Positions 26,788 through 35,728 of a DNA stretch of 64,000 nt are shown here, one piece after another (the first letter of the stretch is position 1; the number at the start of each line of letters is the position of its first letter). This DNA comes from Micromonospora sp. WMMD1155. Its GTDB lineage: Bacteria; Actinomycetota; Actinomycetes; Mycobacteriales; Micromonosporaceae. A program made the translations under genes and the position numbers. Under the pieces are notes generated by a model that worked only from the letters and a program-made list of their open reading frames with translations, ran no database searches and was not told where the DNA came from. The stretch is from the NCBI RefSeq assembly GCF_029581275.1, contig NZ_CP120742.1:2144501-2208500 (forward strand), written 5' to 3'.

Positions 26788-27540
26788 ATGCCGGGAGGCA
26801 GGCTCAGTCAGCAGGAACGCCAGCAGATCGCGCTGGGGCTGGGCGACAGCCTCCCGTACGCGGAGATAGCGCGGCGGATCGACCGTCCCACCTCGACGGT
26901 CACGCGGGAGGTCATGCGCAACGGCGGCCCCACCGCGTACCGCGCCGATCTGGCCCACCGCGCCACCGAACGCCGCGCCCACCGGCGCAGGCAGGTCACC
27001 GCCGGTACGGAGTCGGTTCTCCAACCGCGTGGACGGGACGCCGAGGCGGTTGCCGAATACGAGGAAACCTTCACCACAGTCCTCATGGCGTCGGGCCTGA
27101 CCAAGATGGCGGCCCGCGTGCTGACCTGCCTGTACACCACCGATGCGGGCAGCCTCACCGCATCCCAGCTCGCCCAGCGCCTCCAGGTCAGCCCGGCGTC
27201 GATCTCCAAAGCGATCACGTTCCTGGAGGGCCAGAGCCTGGTCCGCCGGGAACGCGACGAACGTCGCCGCGATCGCTACCTCGTCGACGATGAGCTCTTC
27301 TACCAGGCCACCATCACCAGCGCGCGCGCCAACGACCAGCTCGTGGAGACCGCGCGGCGAGGCGTCGCCCTGCTCGGCCCGCACACCCCCGCCGCGGCCC
27401 GCCTGGAGAACATCGCCCGCTTCCTCGATTTCATCAGCGAGAGCATGGTCCGCGCCGCCGAACAGGCCCGCGAGATCCTCCACACCAGAGCGGAGAGGAC
27501 AACCGGCGACGCTGCCCGACCACGTCCCGGCCAGGGATGA
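26788..27540 (+). CDS. Hybrid regulator: N-terminal HTH plus MarR/GbsR-type winged helix
   Basis: This 250-residue protein has two putative DNA-binding parts. Residues 1-65 (RLSQQERQQIALGLGDSLPY, then a Thr/Ser-rich turn and VTREVMRNGG) look like the IS30-transposase-type HTH_38 domain. Residues about 90-190 carry a MarR/GbsR winged helix (ASQLAQRLQVSPASISKAI). A C-terminal helical region follows. It is transcribed divergently from the DUF4097-hydrolase pair, with TTGCA palindromes between, so it probably represses that operon and itself. GAGGGAG precedes the ATG. The signal it senses is unknown. Confidence 0.85.
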   Translation: MPGGRLSQQERQQIALGLGDSLPYAEIARRIDRPTSTVTREVMRNGGPTAYRADLAHRATERRAHRRRQVTAGTESVLQPRGRDAEAVAEYEETFTTVLMASGLTKMAARVLTCLYTTDAGSLTASQLAQRLQVSPASISKAITFLEGQSLVRRERDERRRDRYLVDDELFYQATITSARANDQLVETARRGVALLGPHTPAAARLENIARFLDFISESMVRAAEQAREILHTRAERTTGDAARPRPGQG

Positions 27541-27569
27541 GAATGGCCGTCCGGCCGGTCGCGTCGCGG

Positions 27570-28151
27570 TCAGAGCGGCCAGGCGGCGAGTCGTTCGTAG
27601 CGTGCCCGCCGCGCGTCGAGATGGCTGCGCATCAGCAGCAGCTCGGGCACCGGCCACTCCGGGCCGTGGTAGTCGTCGAGGTTCGCCCGGTCGGCCTCGA
27701 CATCGGCCGGGGTCATCCGGTCGCCGGGCCGGGCGACGGTGAGGTGCGGCCGGAACGGCTTCTCGTCGTACGGCAGCCCGGCGTGTCGCAGTCGGGTCCG
27801 GATCTCCCCGGCCAGCAGGTGCAGGGCCTCGACGTCACCCCGTAGGTCCACCCAGAGCACCGTGGACCGTCCCTGGCCGAACCGACCGCCGCCGCCGAGA
27901 CTGAGCCGGGGCGCCGCGTCGCGGTGGTCACGGAACCACTCGGTGGCCAGCCCGAGCGCGCTCTCCACCTCGACCAGCCGGGCGGCCTCGACCGCACCGA
28001 GGAAGGCCACTGTGACATGCAGGTGGGCCGGGTCGGCGAGCCGGACGTCGACACCGGCGGCGGCCGCCGCCGTGACGCGCAACCGGGTCAGCCGAGTGCC
28101 CAGATGGTTGACCGCCGCCAACGACGGGTCGACCGCGACGAACAGCCGCAC
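27570..28151 (-). CDS. thpR: RNA 2',3'-cyclic phosphodiesterase (2H family)
   Basis: This 193-residue protein has the two catalytic H-x-T motifs of the 2H phosphoesterases: HVTVAFLG near residue 46 and HLTVARPG near residue 136. The length fits ThpR/LigT. These enzymes open 2',3'-cyclic phosphates on RNA and have weak 2'-5' ligase activity. The start lies two bases past the stop of the upstream small gene, so the two are probably one transcript. Confidence 0.92.
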   Translation of the reverse strand: MRLFVAVDPSLAAVNHLGTRLTRLRVTAAAAAGVDVRLADPAHLHVTVAFLGAVEAARLVEVESALGLATEWFRDHRDAAPRLSLGGGGRFGQGRSTVLWVDLRGDVEALHLLAGEIRTRLRHAGLPYDEKPFRPHLTVARPGDRMTPADVEADRANLDDYHGPEWPVPELLLMRSHLDARRARYERLAAWPL

Positions 28152-28153
28152 GC

Positions 28154-28663
28154 TCAGCGGTGCCGCTGCCAGTGCCCGGCCCTCGCGGCGGGCAGGCTCA
28201 GCCCGGCGGCGTGCAGCACACCCTCCACCCGGACCCGCTCGATCTCCTGGTCGACGCCGTCCAACTCGCCGAGGTGCTCGGTGATGCCGAGGGCTCGGCA
28301 GGCGAGGCGGAGCCGGTCGTCGTACGCCTGGACCAGCGCGCCGTGCCAGACCATCGGCCGGCCGGCGCCCCCGAGCCGTTGACCGCCGAGACGTCGCAGG
28401 TCGGCGGCGAGCTGCTCCAGGGGTCGCCGGTCGGTGCGGTCGAAGGCGCTGAGGTCGATGTCCCGGGTCAACGCGTCGGCCTCGATGGCCCGGTCGAGGC
28501 GCGCGATGGTGCGTTTCGCCTGTCGACGCTCACGCCACTCGGACCAGCCACAGACCGTGCGATCGAGGATCTCGTCATAGCAGAACAGCAGGGCGAATGC
28601 CGCCGGAAGACTGGCCACGGCGAGGAGCGCCAGGGCCAGCATCAGCGCGCGTTCGACTCCCAC
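28154..28663 (-). CDS. Membrane-anchored hypothetical protein
   Basis: I do not recognise this 169-residue protein. It has one N-terminal hydrophobic helix (about 7-27) followed by a charged, Arg/Leu-rich helical domain, probably cytoplasmic. No enzyme motif is visible. It is only two bases upstream of the RNA cyclic phosphodiesterase gene and is likely co-expressed with it. Confidence 0.65.
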   Translation of the reverse strand: MGVERALMLALALLAVASLPAAFALLFCYDEILDRTVCGWSEWRERRQAKRTIARLDRAIEADALTRDIDLSAFDRTDRRPLEQLAADLRRLGGQRLGGAGRPMVWHGALVQAYDDRLRLACRALGITEHLGELDGVDQEIERVRVEGVLHAAGLSLPAARAGHWQRHR

Positions 28664-28712
28664 ACATCGACGCTAGGCCCCATCGTGCCCCCTCGCCAGC
28701 GATTTGCGCGCA

Positions 28713-28748
28713 TCCGCGCCATCCGCTGAAGAACGCGGATGGCGCGGA
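28713..28748 (-). terminator. Hairpin terminator of MFS efflux gene
   Basis: The arms tccgcgccatccgc and gcggatggcgcgga are 14-bp complements with an 8-base loop, 14 bp beyond the stop of the MFS gene. Confidence 0.85.
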
Positions 28749-28762
28749 CGGAGTTCCGCACG

Positions 28763-30046
28763 TCAGCAGTCGGCGGACGTGACGTAGAAACGGGGCATCG
28801 GCAGCACCCGGAAGCGCACCCGGGCACCGGAGCGGCGCAGCTGCCAGGTGAGAGCGATCAGCGCGGCGGACAACGAGATCAGCCCGCCCATCCAGATGCT
28901 GGCACCCGCGCCGTAGGTCTCCGCGACCCAGCCGATCAGCGGCGCGCCCACCGGGTTGGTTCCCAGGAACACCAGCACCCACAGCGCCATCACCCGACCC
29001 CGGAAGGCCGCGTCCACGCCCATCTGGATGCGCTGATTGGCGGCCTGGGCGAAGAAGACCATGCAGAAACCGGTCGGCACCAGCAGGACCACGACCAGCC
29101 AGTACACCGAGGCGAGGCCGACCAGGGTGCCGAAGCTGGCGCAGGCGATGGCCGCACCGAGCACCAACCACACCGACGGGCGACTGCGCCGACCGGTGCC
29201 ACTGAGCGCGCCGCCGAGCGCACCGACGGCCAGCGCCGTGCTGAACAGGCCGAACGAGGCCGCGCCGGTGTTGAAGACGGTCTTCGCCAAAGCGGCCAGG
29301 GTGAGCTGGAAGTTGAACAACGACATGCCGATCACCGACATGACCGCCATCGGTAGCAGCAGGTCGGGTCGACGCCACACGTACCGCAGACCGTCGACGA
29401 CCCGGGCGGACGCCCGCTCGTCACGCGGCAGCAGGGCGTCGCGGTGCAGCTCGGACGTCCGCATCCGGACGACGTTGACCAGGGGCGCGACGGAGCTGAG
29501 AGCGGTGAACAGGAACACCGGGCCGACGTCGAACGCGGCGATGGCCAGGCCGGCGACGGCCGGGCCGACGATCCGGGCGGAGTTGAACACGGCGGCGTTC
29601 AGCGACAGCGCGTTGGGCAGCAGCGGCGTGCCGACGAGTTCGGAGACGAACGACTGGCGGACCGGGGTCTCGACGGCGTTGGCCGTGCCGAGCAGCGCGG
29701 CGAAGGCGAAGACGTGCCAGAGCTGCACCAGGTCGGTGAGGACCAGCACGGACATGCCGAGCGCCAGCAGGCTCCAGAACGAGTTGGCGGCGAAGAGCAG
29801 CACCCGCTTGTCGTACCGGTCGGCGAGCCGTCCGGAGAGCAGGGTGAGCAGCAGAACCGGGGTGAACTGACACGCGGTGACCACCCCGAGCGCGGTCGCC
29901 GAGTTGTCGGAGAGCTCGAGGACGAGCCAGTCCTGGGCGATGAACATCATCCAGACGCCGATCAGTTTGATCAGCTGCCCGGATGCGAAGAGGCGGTAGT
30001 TGCGGACCTGTAGGGACTGGAACATCGTGCTCAGCTTGGCCTGCAC
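28763..30046 (-). CDS. MFS efflux transporter
   Basis: This 427-residue, 12-helix protein starts LQVRNYRLFASGQLI and has a DRYDKR loop, as in the MFS_3 (Bcr/EntS-like) exporters. It would pump drugs or small metabolites outward. The GTG at 30046 has AAGGAGG ten bases upstream. The MarR gene just upstream on the same strand (73 bp gap) probably controls it. Confidence 0.9.
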   Translation of the reverse strand: MQAKLSTMFQSLQVRNYRLFASGQLIKLIGVWMMFIAQDWLVLELSDNSATALGVVTACQFTPVLLLTLLSGRLADRYDKRVLLFAANSFWSLLALGMSVLVLTDLVQLWHVFAFAALLGTANAVETPVRQSFVSELVGTPLLPNALSLNAAVFNSARIVGPAVAGLAIAAFDVGPVFLFTALSSVAPLVNVVRMRTSELHRDALLPRDERASARVVDGLRYVWRRPDLLLPMAVMSVIGMSLFNFQLTLAALAKTVFNTGAASFGLFSTALAVGALGGALSGTGRRSRPSVWLVLGAAIACASFGTLVGLASVYWLVVVLLVPTGFCMVFFAQAANQRIQMGVDAAFRGRVMALWVLVFLGTNPVGAPLIGWVAETYGAGASIWMGGLISLSAALIALTWQLRRSGARVRFRVLPMPRFYVTSADC

Positions 30047-30119
30047 TCTTGGTGCGCCTCCTTCAGGACGTACGCGTCATCGACAGGTGACGGCACGGAC
30101 CCGGTGGCGCGGGCGCGGC

Positions 30120-30569
30120 TCAGGCGCGAGCGAGCTGCTGAAGAAGCTGGGCGGCCCTGAGCAGGGTCTCCCGTTCGTCCTCGTCGAGCGCGGCCAGCCG
30201 GTGGGCCAGCCATTCGTCGCGGGCCCGCTCGAACTGGTCGAGCACGGCCTGCCCCCCTTCGGTCGCCGCGAGGATGACCTGCCGGCCGTCGGTCGGGTGG
30301 GGTGTCCGCCGGACGAGGCCGCGGTCCTCCAACTTCCCGACGATCTTGGTCATCGTCGGTGGCTGCACCCGCTCCACGTCGGCCAGCTCCCGGGGCGTCA
30401 GCGCGCCCGCCAGCCGCAGGCTGGTGAGCGCGGAAACCTGGGTGACCGTGAGGTCGCCGACCGGTCGGGCCTGGCGGACCCGCCGGTTGAGTCGGGTGAT
30501 CGCATCACGCAACTGGGGAGCCAGTTGCGCCGGTGGCACGCGTTCCGCCGTCACCGTCCGCTCCATCAC
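30120..30569 (-). CDS. MarR family transcriptional regulator
   Basis: This 149-residue protein is a single winged-helix MarR domain, with LTVTQVSALTSLRLAG, a recognition helix in PRELADVERVQPPTMTKIVG and the wing sequence RGLVRRTPHPTDGRQV. It is likely a dimeric repressor released by a ligand. The start is GTG 30569 or ATG 30566. A perfect palindrome starts two bases upstream, and no ribosome site is visible, so the mRNA may be leaderless. It precedes the MFS exporter. Confidence 0.9.
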   Translation of the reverse strand: MMERTVTAERVPPAQLAPQLRDAITRLNRRVRQARPVGDLTVTQVSALTSLRLAGALTPRELADVERVQPPTMTKIVGKLEDRGLVRRTPHPTDGRQVILAATEGGQAVLDQFERARDEWLAHRLAALDEDERETLLRAAQLLQQLARA

Positions 30570-30570
30570 G

Positions 30571-30587
30571 TTAGTTAGCTTAACTAA
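30571..30587. promoter_or_regulatory. MarR operator and probable leaderless promoter
   Basis: TTAGTTA-GCT-TAACTAA is a perfect 7-bp dyad. On the minus strand TAAGCT within it lies seven bases before the GTG start, the right distance for a -10 box of a leaderless mRNA. A bound repressor would block this promoter, giving autoregulation. Confidence 0.6.
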
Positions 30588-30643
30588 TGAGCCTGGCTAA
30601 CGACATCTCTTATGACCGGGCTCACGAGGACATCAGTGCTGTT

Positions 30644-30678
30644 CCGGGCGGGGTAATCCCGTTCGACCCCCCGCCCGG
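30644..30678 (-). terminator. Hairpin terminator of the NCS2 permease gene
   Basis: The arms ccgggcgggg and ccccgcccgg are separated by 15 bases, eight bases beyond the permease stop codon. Confidence 0.65.
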
Positions 30679-30685
30679 CCCCACG

Positions 30686-32164
30686 TCAGAGCACCAGGGA
30701 CTCGATCGGCCCGCGCAGGAAGTACAGCACGAACAACGCGGCCACCCCGTACAGCAGCGGGTGGATCTCGCGGGCCTTGCCCTTGGCCAGCTTGACGACC
30801 ACGAAGGTGATCAGGCCGGCGCCGATCCCGTTGGAGATCGAGTAGGTGAACGGCATCAACACGATGGTGAGGAACGCCGGGATCGCGATCTCGTAGTCGG
30901 ACCAGTCGATGGTCCGCACCGCGGTCATCATCAGGAAACCGACGACGACCAGGGCCGTCGAGGCCGCCTCGAACGGCACGATCACCACCAACGGCGCCAG
31001 GAACATCGCCAGCAGGAAGAGCACGCCGGTGACCAGGTTGGCCACACCGGTCCGGGCGCCCTCCGCGACACCGGCGGCACTCTCGATGTACGACGTGTTA
31101 CTGGACGTGCTGGCCGCGCCACCGGCCGCCGCGGCGATCGAGTCGACGAGCAGGATCTCCTCGGCCCGCGGCGGGGTGCCCTTCTCGTCGAGCAGGCCGC
31201 CCTCCTGGCCGACGGCCACCATCGTGCCCATGGTGTCGAAGAAGTCCGTGATCAGCAGCGTGAAGACGAACATCAGCACGACCAACCAGCCGGCCCGACC
31301 CCACGAGTCGAGCACGTTGAACTTGCCGAGCAACGACAGGTCGGGCAGGTCCACAACCGTCTTCGGCAGCTCCGGCACGTTCAGCGACCAACCCTTCGGG
31401 TTGGGTCGACCGTTGACGAACGACGGGCCGATGTCGCCGATCGCCTCCACGATCACCGCCAGCACCGTCGAGGCGAGGATGCCGATCAGGATCGCCCCCC
31501 GCACCCGGCGGACCACCAGCACCAGGGTGATCAGCAGACCCACCACGAAGACCAGCATCGGCCAGCTCACCAGCTTGCCGCCGATGCCCAGGCCGACCGG
31601 GACCGTGGTGTTGGCCTCGTCCGGGATCCGCCTGACGAAACCGGCGTCCACCAGGCCGATGATGGTCAGGAACAGACCGATGCCGACGCCGATCGCGGTC
31701 TTCATCTGGGTCGGCACCGCACGGAACACAGCGGTCCGCAGACCGGTCAACACCAGCACCGCGATGATCACACCCTCGATCACCACCAGGCCCATCGCGT
31801 CGGCCCAGGTCATCTCGGGGGCGATCTCGTACGCCACCAGCGCGTTGACGCCCAGACCGGCGGCGAGCGCCAACGGGAACCGGCCGACGACACCCATCAG
31901 GATGGTCATCAGGCCGGCGACCAGCGCGGTCGCGGCAGCCAGCGCGGGAATCGGGAGGGTCTTGCCGTCACCGTCGACGGCACCACCCAGGATCAACGGG
32001 TTGAGCACCACGATGTACGCCATCGTGAAGAAGGTCGCCAGGCCACCGCGTACCTCACGGCTCATCGTCGAGCCACGGGCGGAGATTTCGAAGAACCGGT
32101 CGAAGCCGTTACGCGGTTGAGCGGGGTTGGGAGGTGTGCCGTTCTCGGGCGGCGCTACTGCCAT
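30686..32164 (-). CDS. NCS2 family purine permease (AzgA/PbuG-like)
   Basis: This 492-residue protein has about 12 to 14 helices and motifs of the AzgA branch: STMSREVRGGLATFFTMAY, NALVAYEIAPEMTWADAMG and TSNTSYIESAAG. Homologues import hypoxanthine, guanine or adenine with protons. It stands alone and ends at a hairpin. The exact base transported is not evident. Confidence 0.92.
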   Translation of the reverse strand: MAVAPPENGTPPNPAQPRNGFDRFFEISARGSTMSREVRGGLATFFTMAYIVVLNPLILGGAVDGDGKTLPIPALAAATALVAGLMTILMGVVGRFPLALAAGLGVNALVAYEIAPEMTWADAMGLVVIEGVIIAVLVLTGLRTAVFRAVPTQMKTAIGVGIGLFLTIIGLVDAGFVRRIPDEANTTVPVGLGIGGKLVSWPMLVFVVGLLITLVLVVRRVRGAILIGILASTVLAVIVEAIGDIGPSFVNGRPNPKGWSLNVPELPKTVVDLPDLSLLGKFNVLDSWGRAGWLVVLMFVFTLLITDFFDTMGTMVAVGQEGGLLDEKGTPPRAEEILLVDSIAAAAGGAASTSSNTSYIESAAGVAEGARTGVANLVTGVLFLLAMFLAPLVVIVPFEAASTALVVVGFLMMTAVRTIDWSDYEIAIPAFLTIVLMPFTYSISNGIGAGLITFVVVKLAKGKAREIHPLLYGVAALFVLYFLRGPIESLVL

Positions 32165-32252
32165 CAGGTCCTCGCAGGTGATCTTCCGGTTGTCGCGCGC
32201 ATCGTCCCAGATCAGCGACGGGCAGGGGAAGTCAGTCGCGTACGCTTGCCGA

Positions 32253-32498
32253 ATGCCGAACGAGCAACCACCGCGGCCCGCACCGCTGGACCCACCGATG
32301 GTGCCGTTCGCAGTCGCCGGGTTGGTCGCGTGGGCGGTGGCCGGGCTGGTCCTGCTGATCTTCTTCCGGGGTTGGCTGACCGACCACGGTCACCAGAACT
32401 GGCTCTGGACCTGCCTCGCCGGTTTCCTGTGGGGCTTCCCGGGGCTCGCCGTGATGATGCGGCACGACGCCAACCGACGCCGCCGCCGCGCGAGCTGA
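32253..32498 (+). CDS. DUF2530 small membrane protein
   Basis: This 81-residue protein has two membrane helices (VPFAVAGLVAWAVAGLVLLI and WTCLAGFLWGFPGLAVMM) and a basic, Arg-rich C-terminus. This matches DUF2530, a small actinobacterial family of unknown function. The ATG at 32253 begins the family sequence; the earlier in-frame ATG is not supported. It is convergent with the DUF3027 gene, 16 bp away. Confidence 0.82.
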   Translation: MPNEQPPRPAPLDPPMVPFAVAGLVAWAVAGLVLLIFFRGWLTDHGHQNWLWTCLAGFLWGFPGLAVMMRHDANRRRRRAS

Positions 32499-32514
32499 CC
32501 CCGCGAGCGAACGA

Positions 32515-33354
32515 TCAGGAGTGCCCGTACGGCTCCGCCGGCTCGGCGGCCTCCACCGAGCCCGGGGCGCGACTGACCGACATGGCCTCCACCGCGCTGT
32601 CGTCGTACACCGTGGGTAGCTCTTCGACAGCGGTCTCGGCCGCCTCGATGAGCGTCTCGGAGTGCGCACCGCAGCCGTGGTCGGCGCTCACCACCCGACC
32701 GTCGTCCGGGGCGAAGAAGTTGCCGCACGCCCCGAACGCCTGCCGCATCGCACCGGCCAGCGGCAGGTAGAAACCGCAGCTGCCGCAGCGGGCGGCGGCC
32801 GGCGCGGCGGTGGAGATCGGCGCGTCGGGGCCGTGGTCGCCGTCGTACCAGCGCTGCGCCGCCTCCATGCGGCCCTCGCGGGAGAACACGCGCGCCCGCC
32901 CGAGGCCCAACTCCCACGCGGTCTCCTCGACCGCCGGGTCGTCGGAGAGCAGGTAGCCGGGGACCAACCGGTCGTCGTCCGGCGGAGTCGGGAGCAGGTC
33001 ACCCGGACCCAGATCGCCCGGCTTGAGCCGCTCCTGCCAGGGCAGCCAGCCGGGCGCGAGGAGCGCGTCGGGCCCGGGCAGCAACACCGTCTCGCAGATG
33101 GTCACCGTCTTGCTGCGCGACACCCGGGTGACGGTGACCGCCCAGCGCCAACCCCGGTAACCGGCGAGACGGCATTCGAAGTAGTGGGTGACCAGACGGT
33201 CACCTTCGGCCACGACCTGCAGGTGGTCGCCGACATCGTCGGCGCCGACCTCGGTGATGCCGGCACGGGCCACCTCGACGGCGGCGGCGCAGACCTGGTC
33301 GAGACGGGCGGCACGGGTGGAGGCGGGCCTGGTCACCCGACCATTGTTCCCCAT
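32515..33354 (-). CDS. DUF3027 domain protein
   Basis: This 279-residue protein matches the DUF3027 family widespread in actinobacteria. It has no membrane segment. Its conserved core includes VTHYFECRLAGYRGWRWAVT, a PGPDALLAPGWLPWQER segment and, after a linker, a cysteine-containing stretch (CGSCGFYLPLAG...CGNF, and CGAH later) that could bind a metal. Its function is unknown. It is divergent from the MFS gene at 33444. Confidence 0.85.
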   Translation of the reverse strand: MGNNGRVTRPASTRAARLDQVCAAAVEVARAGITEVGADDVGDHLQVVAEGDRLVTHYFECRLAGYRGWRWAVTVTRVSRSKTVTICETVLLPGPDALLAPGWLPWQERLKPGDLGPGDLLPTPPDDDRLVPGYLLSDDPAVEETAWELGLGRARVFSREGRMEAAQRWYDGDHGPDAPISTAAPAAARCGSCGFYLPLAGAMRQAFGACGNFFAPDDGRVVSADHGCGAHSETLIEAAETAVEELPTVYDDSAVEAMSVSRAPGSVEAAEPAEPYGHS

Positions 33355-33443
33355 GCGCCCCGCACGGGTGACAGGGACTCCCGGGGAACCTTTCCGAGCA
33401 GTGGTGTGGGCGTACCCGGATCAGATGGGCGAGGATGGTGCAC

Positions 33444-35039
33444 ATGCCGTCGTACTCCCGCTCCGAGCGATCCCTCCTCGGGCGGACGGTCGGCACCGGC
33501 ATCCGCGCCGTCCGCCTGCTGCTCCGCGGTTCGGTGGGCAGCGGCCGGTGGGTGACCCGCCGGGCCGGTCGGGCCCGGGCCCGGGGCGCCGGTGGCGAGG
33601 TCGGCATGGTCCGTCTGTTCGACCTGCACGCGCTCTCCTGCGCCGGCGACACCCTGATCGCCATCGGCCTGGCCGGGACGATCTTCTTCAACGTGCCGCT
33701 GGGCGAGGCCCGCAGCAAGGTCGCGCTCTACCTGCTGGTGACCATGGTGCCGTTCGCCATGCTCGCTCCCGTGGTCGGCCCGCTGCTGGACCACTTCCGG
33801 CACGGCCGGCGGTACGCGCTGGCCGCCACGATGCTGGGCCGCGCGTTCCTGGCCTGGTTGATCTCCGACTACATCCACGGGTTCGGGCTCTATCCGGCCG
33901 CGTTCGGGGTGCTTGCGCTGTCCCGGGCGTACGGCGTGGCCCGCTCCGCAGCCGTGCCCCGGTTGTTGCCGGAGGGCCTCGGTCTGTCCCAGGTGGGTGC
34001 CCGGGCCAGCGTCTACGGCACGGTCGCGGGCGCGCTCGTCGCGCCGATCGGGTTGGCCGCGTTCTGGTTCGGGCCGCAGTGGCCGCTGCGCGTCGCGTCG
34101 GTGATCTTCCTGGTCGGCATGGTGATCTCCCTGCGCCTGCCACCGAAGGCCGACTCGGAGCCGCCGGAGCGGGTGCCCCGGCCGCTGCGCGCGCTGGGCC
34201 GCAACCGGGGCGACCGGCCCCTCGGCCGGGGCCGTCCGGCCGGCCGGTTGGTGATCGCCACGCTGGTCGGGGCCGCGATGCTCCGCGCGGTGTACGGCTT
34301 CCTGCTGCTCTTCCTCGCCTTCGCGATCAAGAAGGGCGACCTGACCACCGTGGCGTTCGGCCGGGAGCTGGGCGCCGAGTGGGCGTTGGGTGTGGTCGGC
34401 GGCGCGCTCGCGGTCGGCACGTTCCTGGCCACCGCCATCGGCACCCGTCTGCGCATCCATCGGCCGACCGCCATCCAGTCCAGCAGCATGATCATCGTGG
34501 CGGGCGTGGCGGTCCTCGCCGTCATCCAGTTCTCGCTGGTGATGGTCGCCCTGCTCTGCCTGGTCGCGGCCCTGGTCAGCGGGATAGCGAAGCTGGCCGT
34601 GGACGCCTCGATCCAGGAGCGCATCCCGGAGCGGCTGCGGGCGAGTTCCTTCGCCCATTCGGAGACGGTGCTGATGCTCGCCTTCGTCGCCGGCGGAGGC
34701 TTGGGGCTGGTGCCGTTCAACGGTCGGATGGGCATCGCGGTGGCCGCCGGGGTCGGCGTCCTGGCGGCGATCAGGGGTGTGCTGGTGGCCGCCAGGTTGC
34801 GCGGCGAGAAGCTGGCCGGCCGACCGCTCGGTGACGACGAGCTGACCGAGGACGAACCGGCCGACGAGCCCGCCGATGTCGCGCCCACCTCGCCGGCCCC
34901 GGCGACCTCGTCGCAGTACGACGACCCGAGCCTGGCCCCTCCGGGCTACCACATCTACCGTCCGTCCTCGGCCGTCGGAGGCCCGGGTGGCGGGGCGGAG
35001 GACGAGACCCGCCGCGAATCCCCCGGCTCGGTCTCGTGA
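33444..35039 (+). CDS. MFS-type membrane transporter
   Basis: This 531-residue protein has an Arg-rich N-terminus, about 12 membrane helices (roughly 60-460) and a disordered acidic/Pro-rich C-terminal tail. It resembles large MFS proteins of unknown substrate often found beside DUF3027 in actinobacteria. The ATG at 33444 is favoured because GAGG is nine bases upstream; an ATG three codons earlier is also possible. Its end overlaps mqnB by four bases, so the two are translationally coupled. Confidence 0.82.
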   Translation: MPSYSRSERSLLGRTVGTGIRAVRLLLRGSVGSGRWVTRRAGRARARGAGGEVGMVRLFDLHALSCAGDTLIAIGLAGTIFFNVPLGEARSKVALYLLVTMVPFAMLAPVVGPLLDHFRHGRRYALAATMLGRAFLAWLISDYIHGFGLYPAAFGVLALSRAYGVARSAAVPRLLPEGLGLSQVGARASVYGTVAGALVAPIGLAAFWFGPQWPLRVASVIFLVGMVISLRLPPKADSEPPERVPRPLRALGRNRGDRPLGRGRPAGRLVIATLVGAAMLRAVYGFLLLFLAFAIKKGDLTTVAFGRELGAEWALGVVGGALAVGTFLATAIGTRLRIHRPTAIQSSSMIIVAGVAVLAVIQFSLVMVALLCLVAALVSGIAKLAVDASIQERIPERLRASSFAHSETVLMLAFVAGGGLGLVPFNGRMGIAVAAGVGVLAAIRGVLVAARLRGEKLAGRPLGDDELTEDEPADEPADVAPTSPAPATSSQYDDPSLAPPGYHIYRPSSAVGGPGGGAEDETRRESPGSVS

Positions 35040-35728
35040 CCGGCCTGCTGGTGGTGACGGCGGTCCCCGCCGAAGCGGACGCGGTCCGCGCCGGCCTGGC
35101 CGACCACTCCGTGACCGTCGCGCCGGTCGGCGTGGGCCCCGCCGTCGCCGGTGCCGCCACCGCCCGACTGCTGGCGCTGGCCGAGGCCGCCGGCCGCCCG
35201 TACAGTGCGGTGGTCAGCGCCGGCGTGGCCGGCGGCTTCACCGGGCGCGCCGAGGTCGGCGACACCGTGCTCGGCACCGTCAGCATCGCCGCCGACCTGG
35301 GCGCCGAGTCACCGGACGGCTTCATCCCCGTCGACGAGTTGGGCATGCCGCCGGCGATGCTGGGCGTCGGCGGCGTGGTGCCGGCCGACCAGGCCCTGCT
35401 GGCGGCACTGCGGGCCGCACTCCCGGCGGCTACGACCGGGCCGGTGCTCACCGTCAGCACGGTCACCGGCAGCGCAGCCGGCACGCGGGAGCTGCGCCGC
35501 AGGCACCCGGAGGCGGTCGCCGAGGCCATGGAGGGGTACGGGGTGGCCGTCGCCGCCGCCCAGGCCGGGGTGCCCTTCGCCGAGCTACGCACCATCTCCA
35601 ACCCGATCGGCCCGCGCGACCGTGACGCCTGGCGACTGCACGAAGCCCTCGCCGCCCTGACCGTCGCTGCGCGCGCTGCGCTGAGCAGGGGCCGCTCAGC
35701 CGTAGCTCTGCCGGCGGCTCAGCCGTAG
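35036..35728 (+). CDS. mqnB: Futalosine hydrolase
   Basis: This 230-residue protein has the nucleoside phosphorylase/nucleosidase fold, with VSAGVAGGFTGRAEVGDTVL, ADLGAESPDGF and the C-terminal AVAEAMEGYGVAVAAAQAGVPF carrying the glutamate that binds the nucleoside. It cleaves futalosine to dehypoxanthine futalosine and hypoxanthine in the alternative menaquinone route. mqnD lies about 1.6 kb downstream, which supports this over an MTA/SAH nucleosidase. It overlaps the MFS gene by four bases. Confidence 0.9.
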   Translation: MTGLLVVTAVPAEADAVRAGLADHSVTVAPVGVGPAVAGAATARLLALAEAAGRPYSAVVSAGVAGGFTGRAEVGDTVLGTVSIAADLGAESPDGFIPVDELGMPPAMLGVGGVVPADQALLAALRAALPAATTGPVLTVSTVTGSAAGTRELRRRHPEAVAEAMEGYGVAVAAAQAGVPFAELRTISNPIGPRDRDAWRLHEALAALTVAARAALSRGRSAVALPAAQP

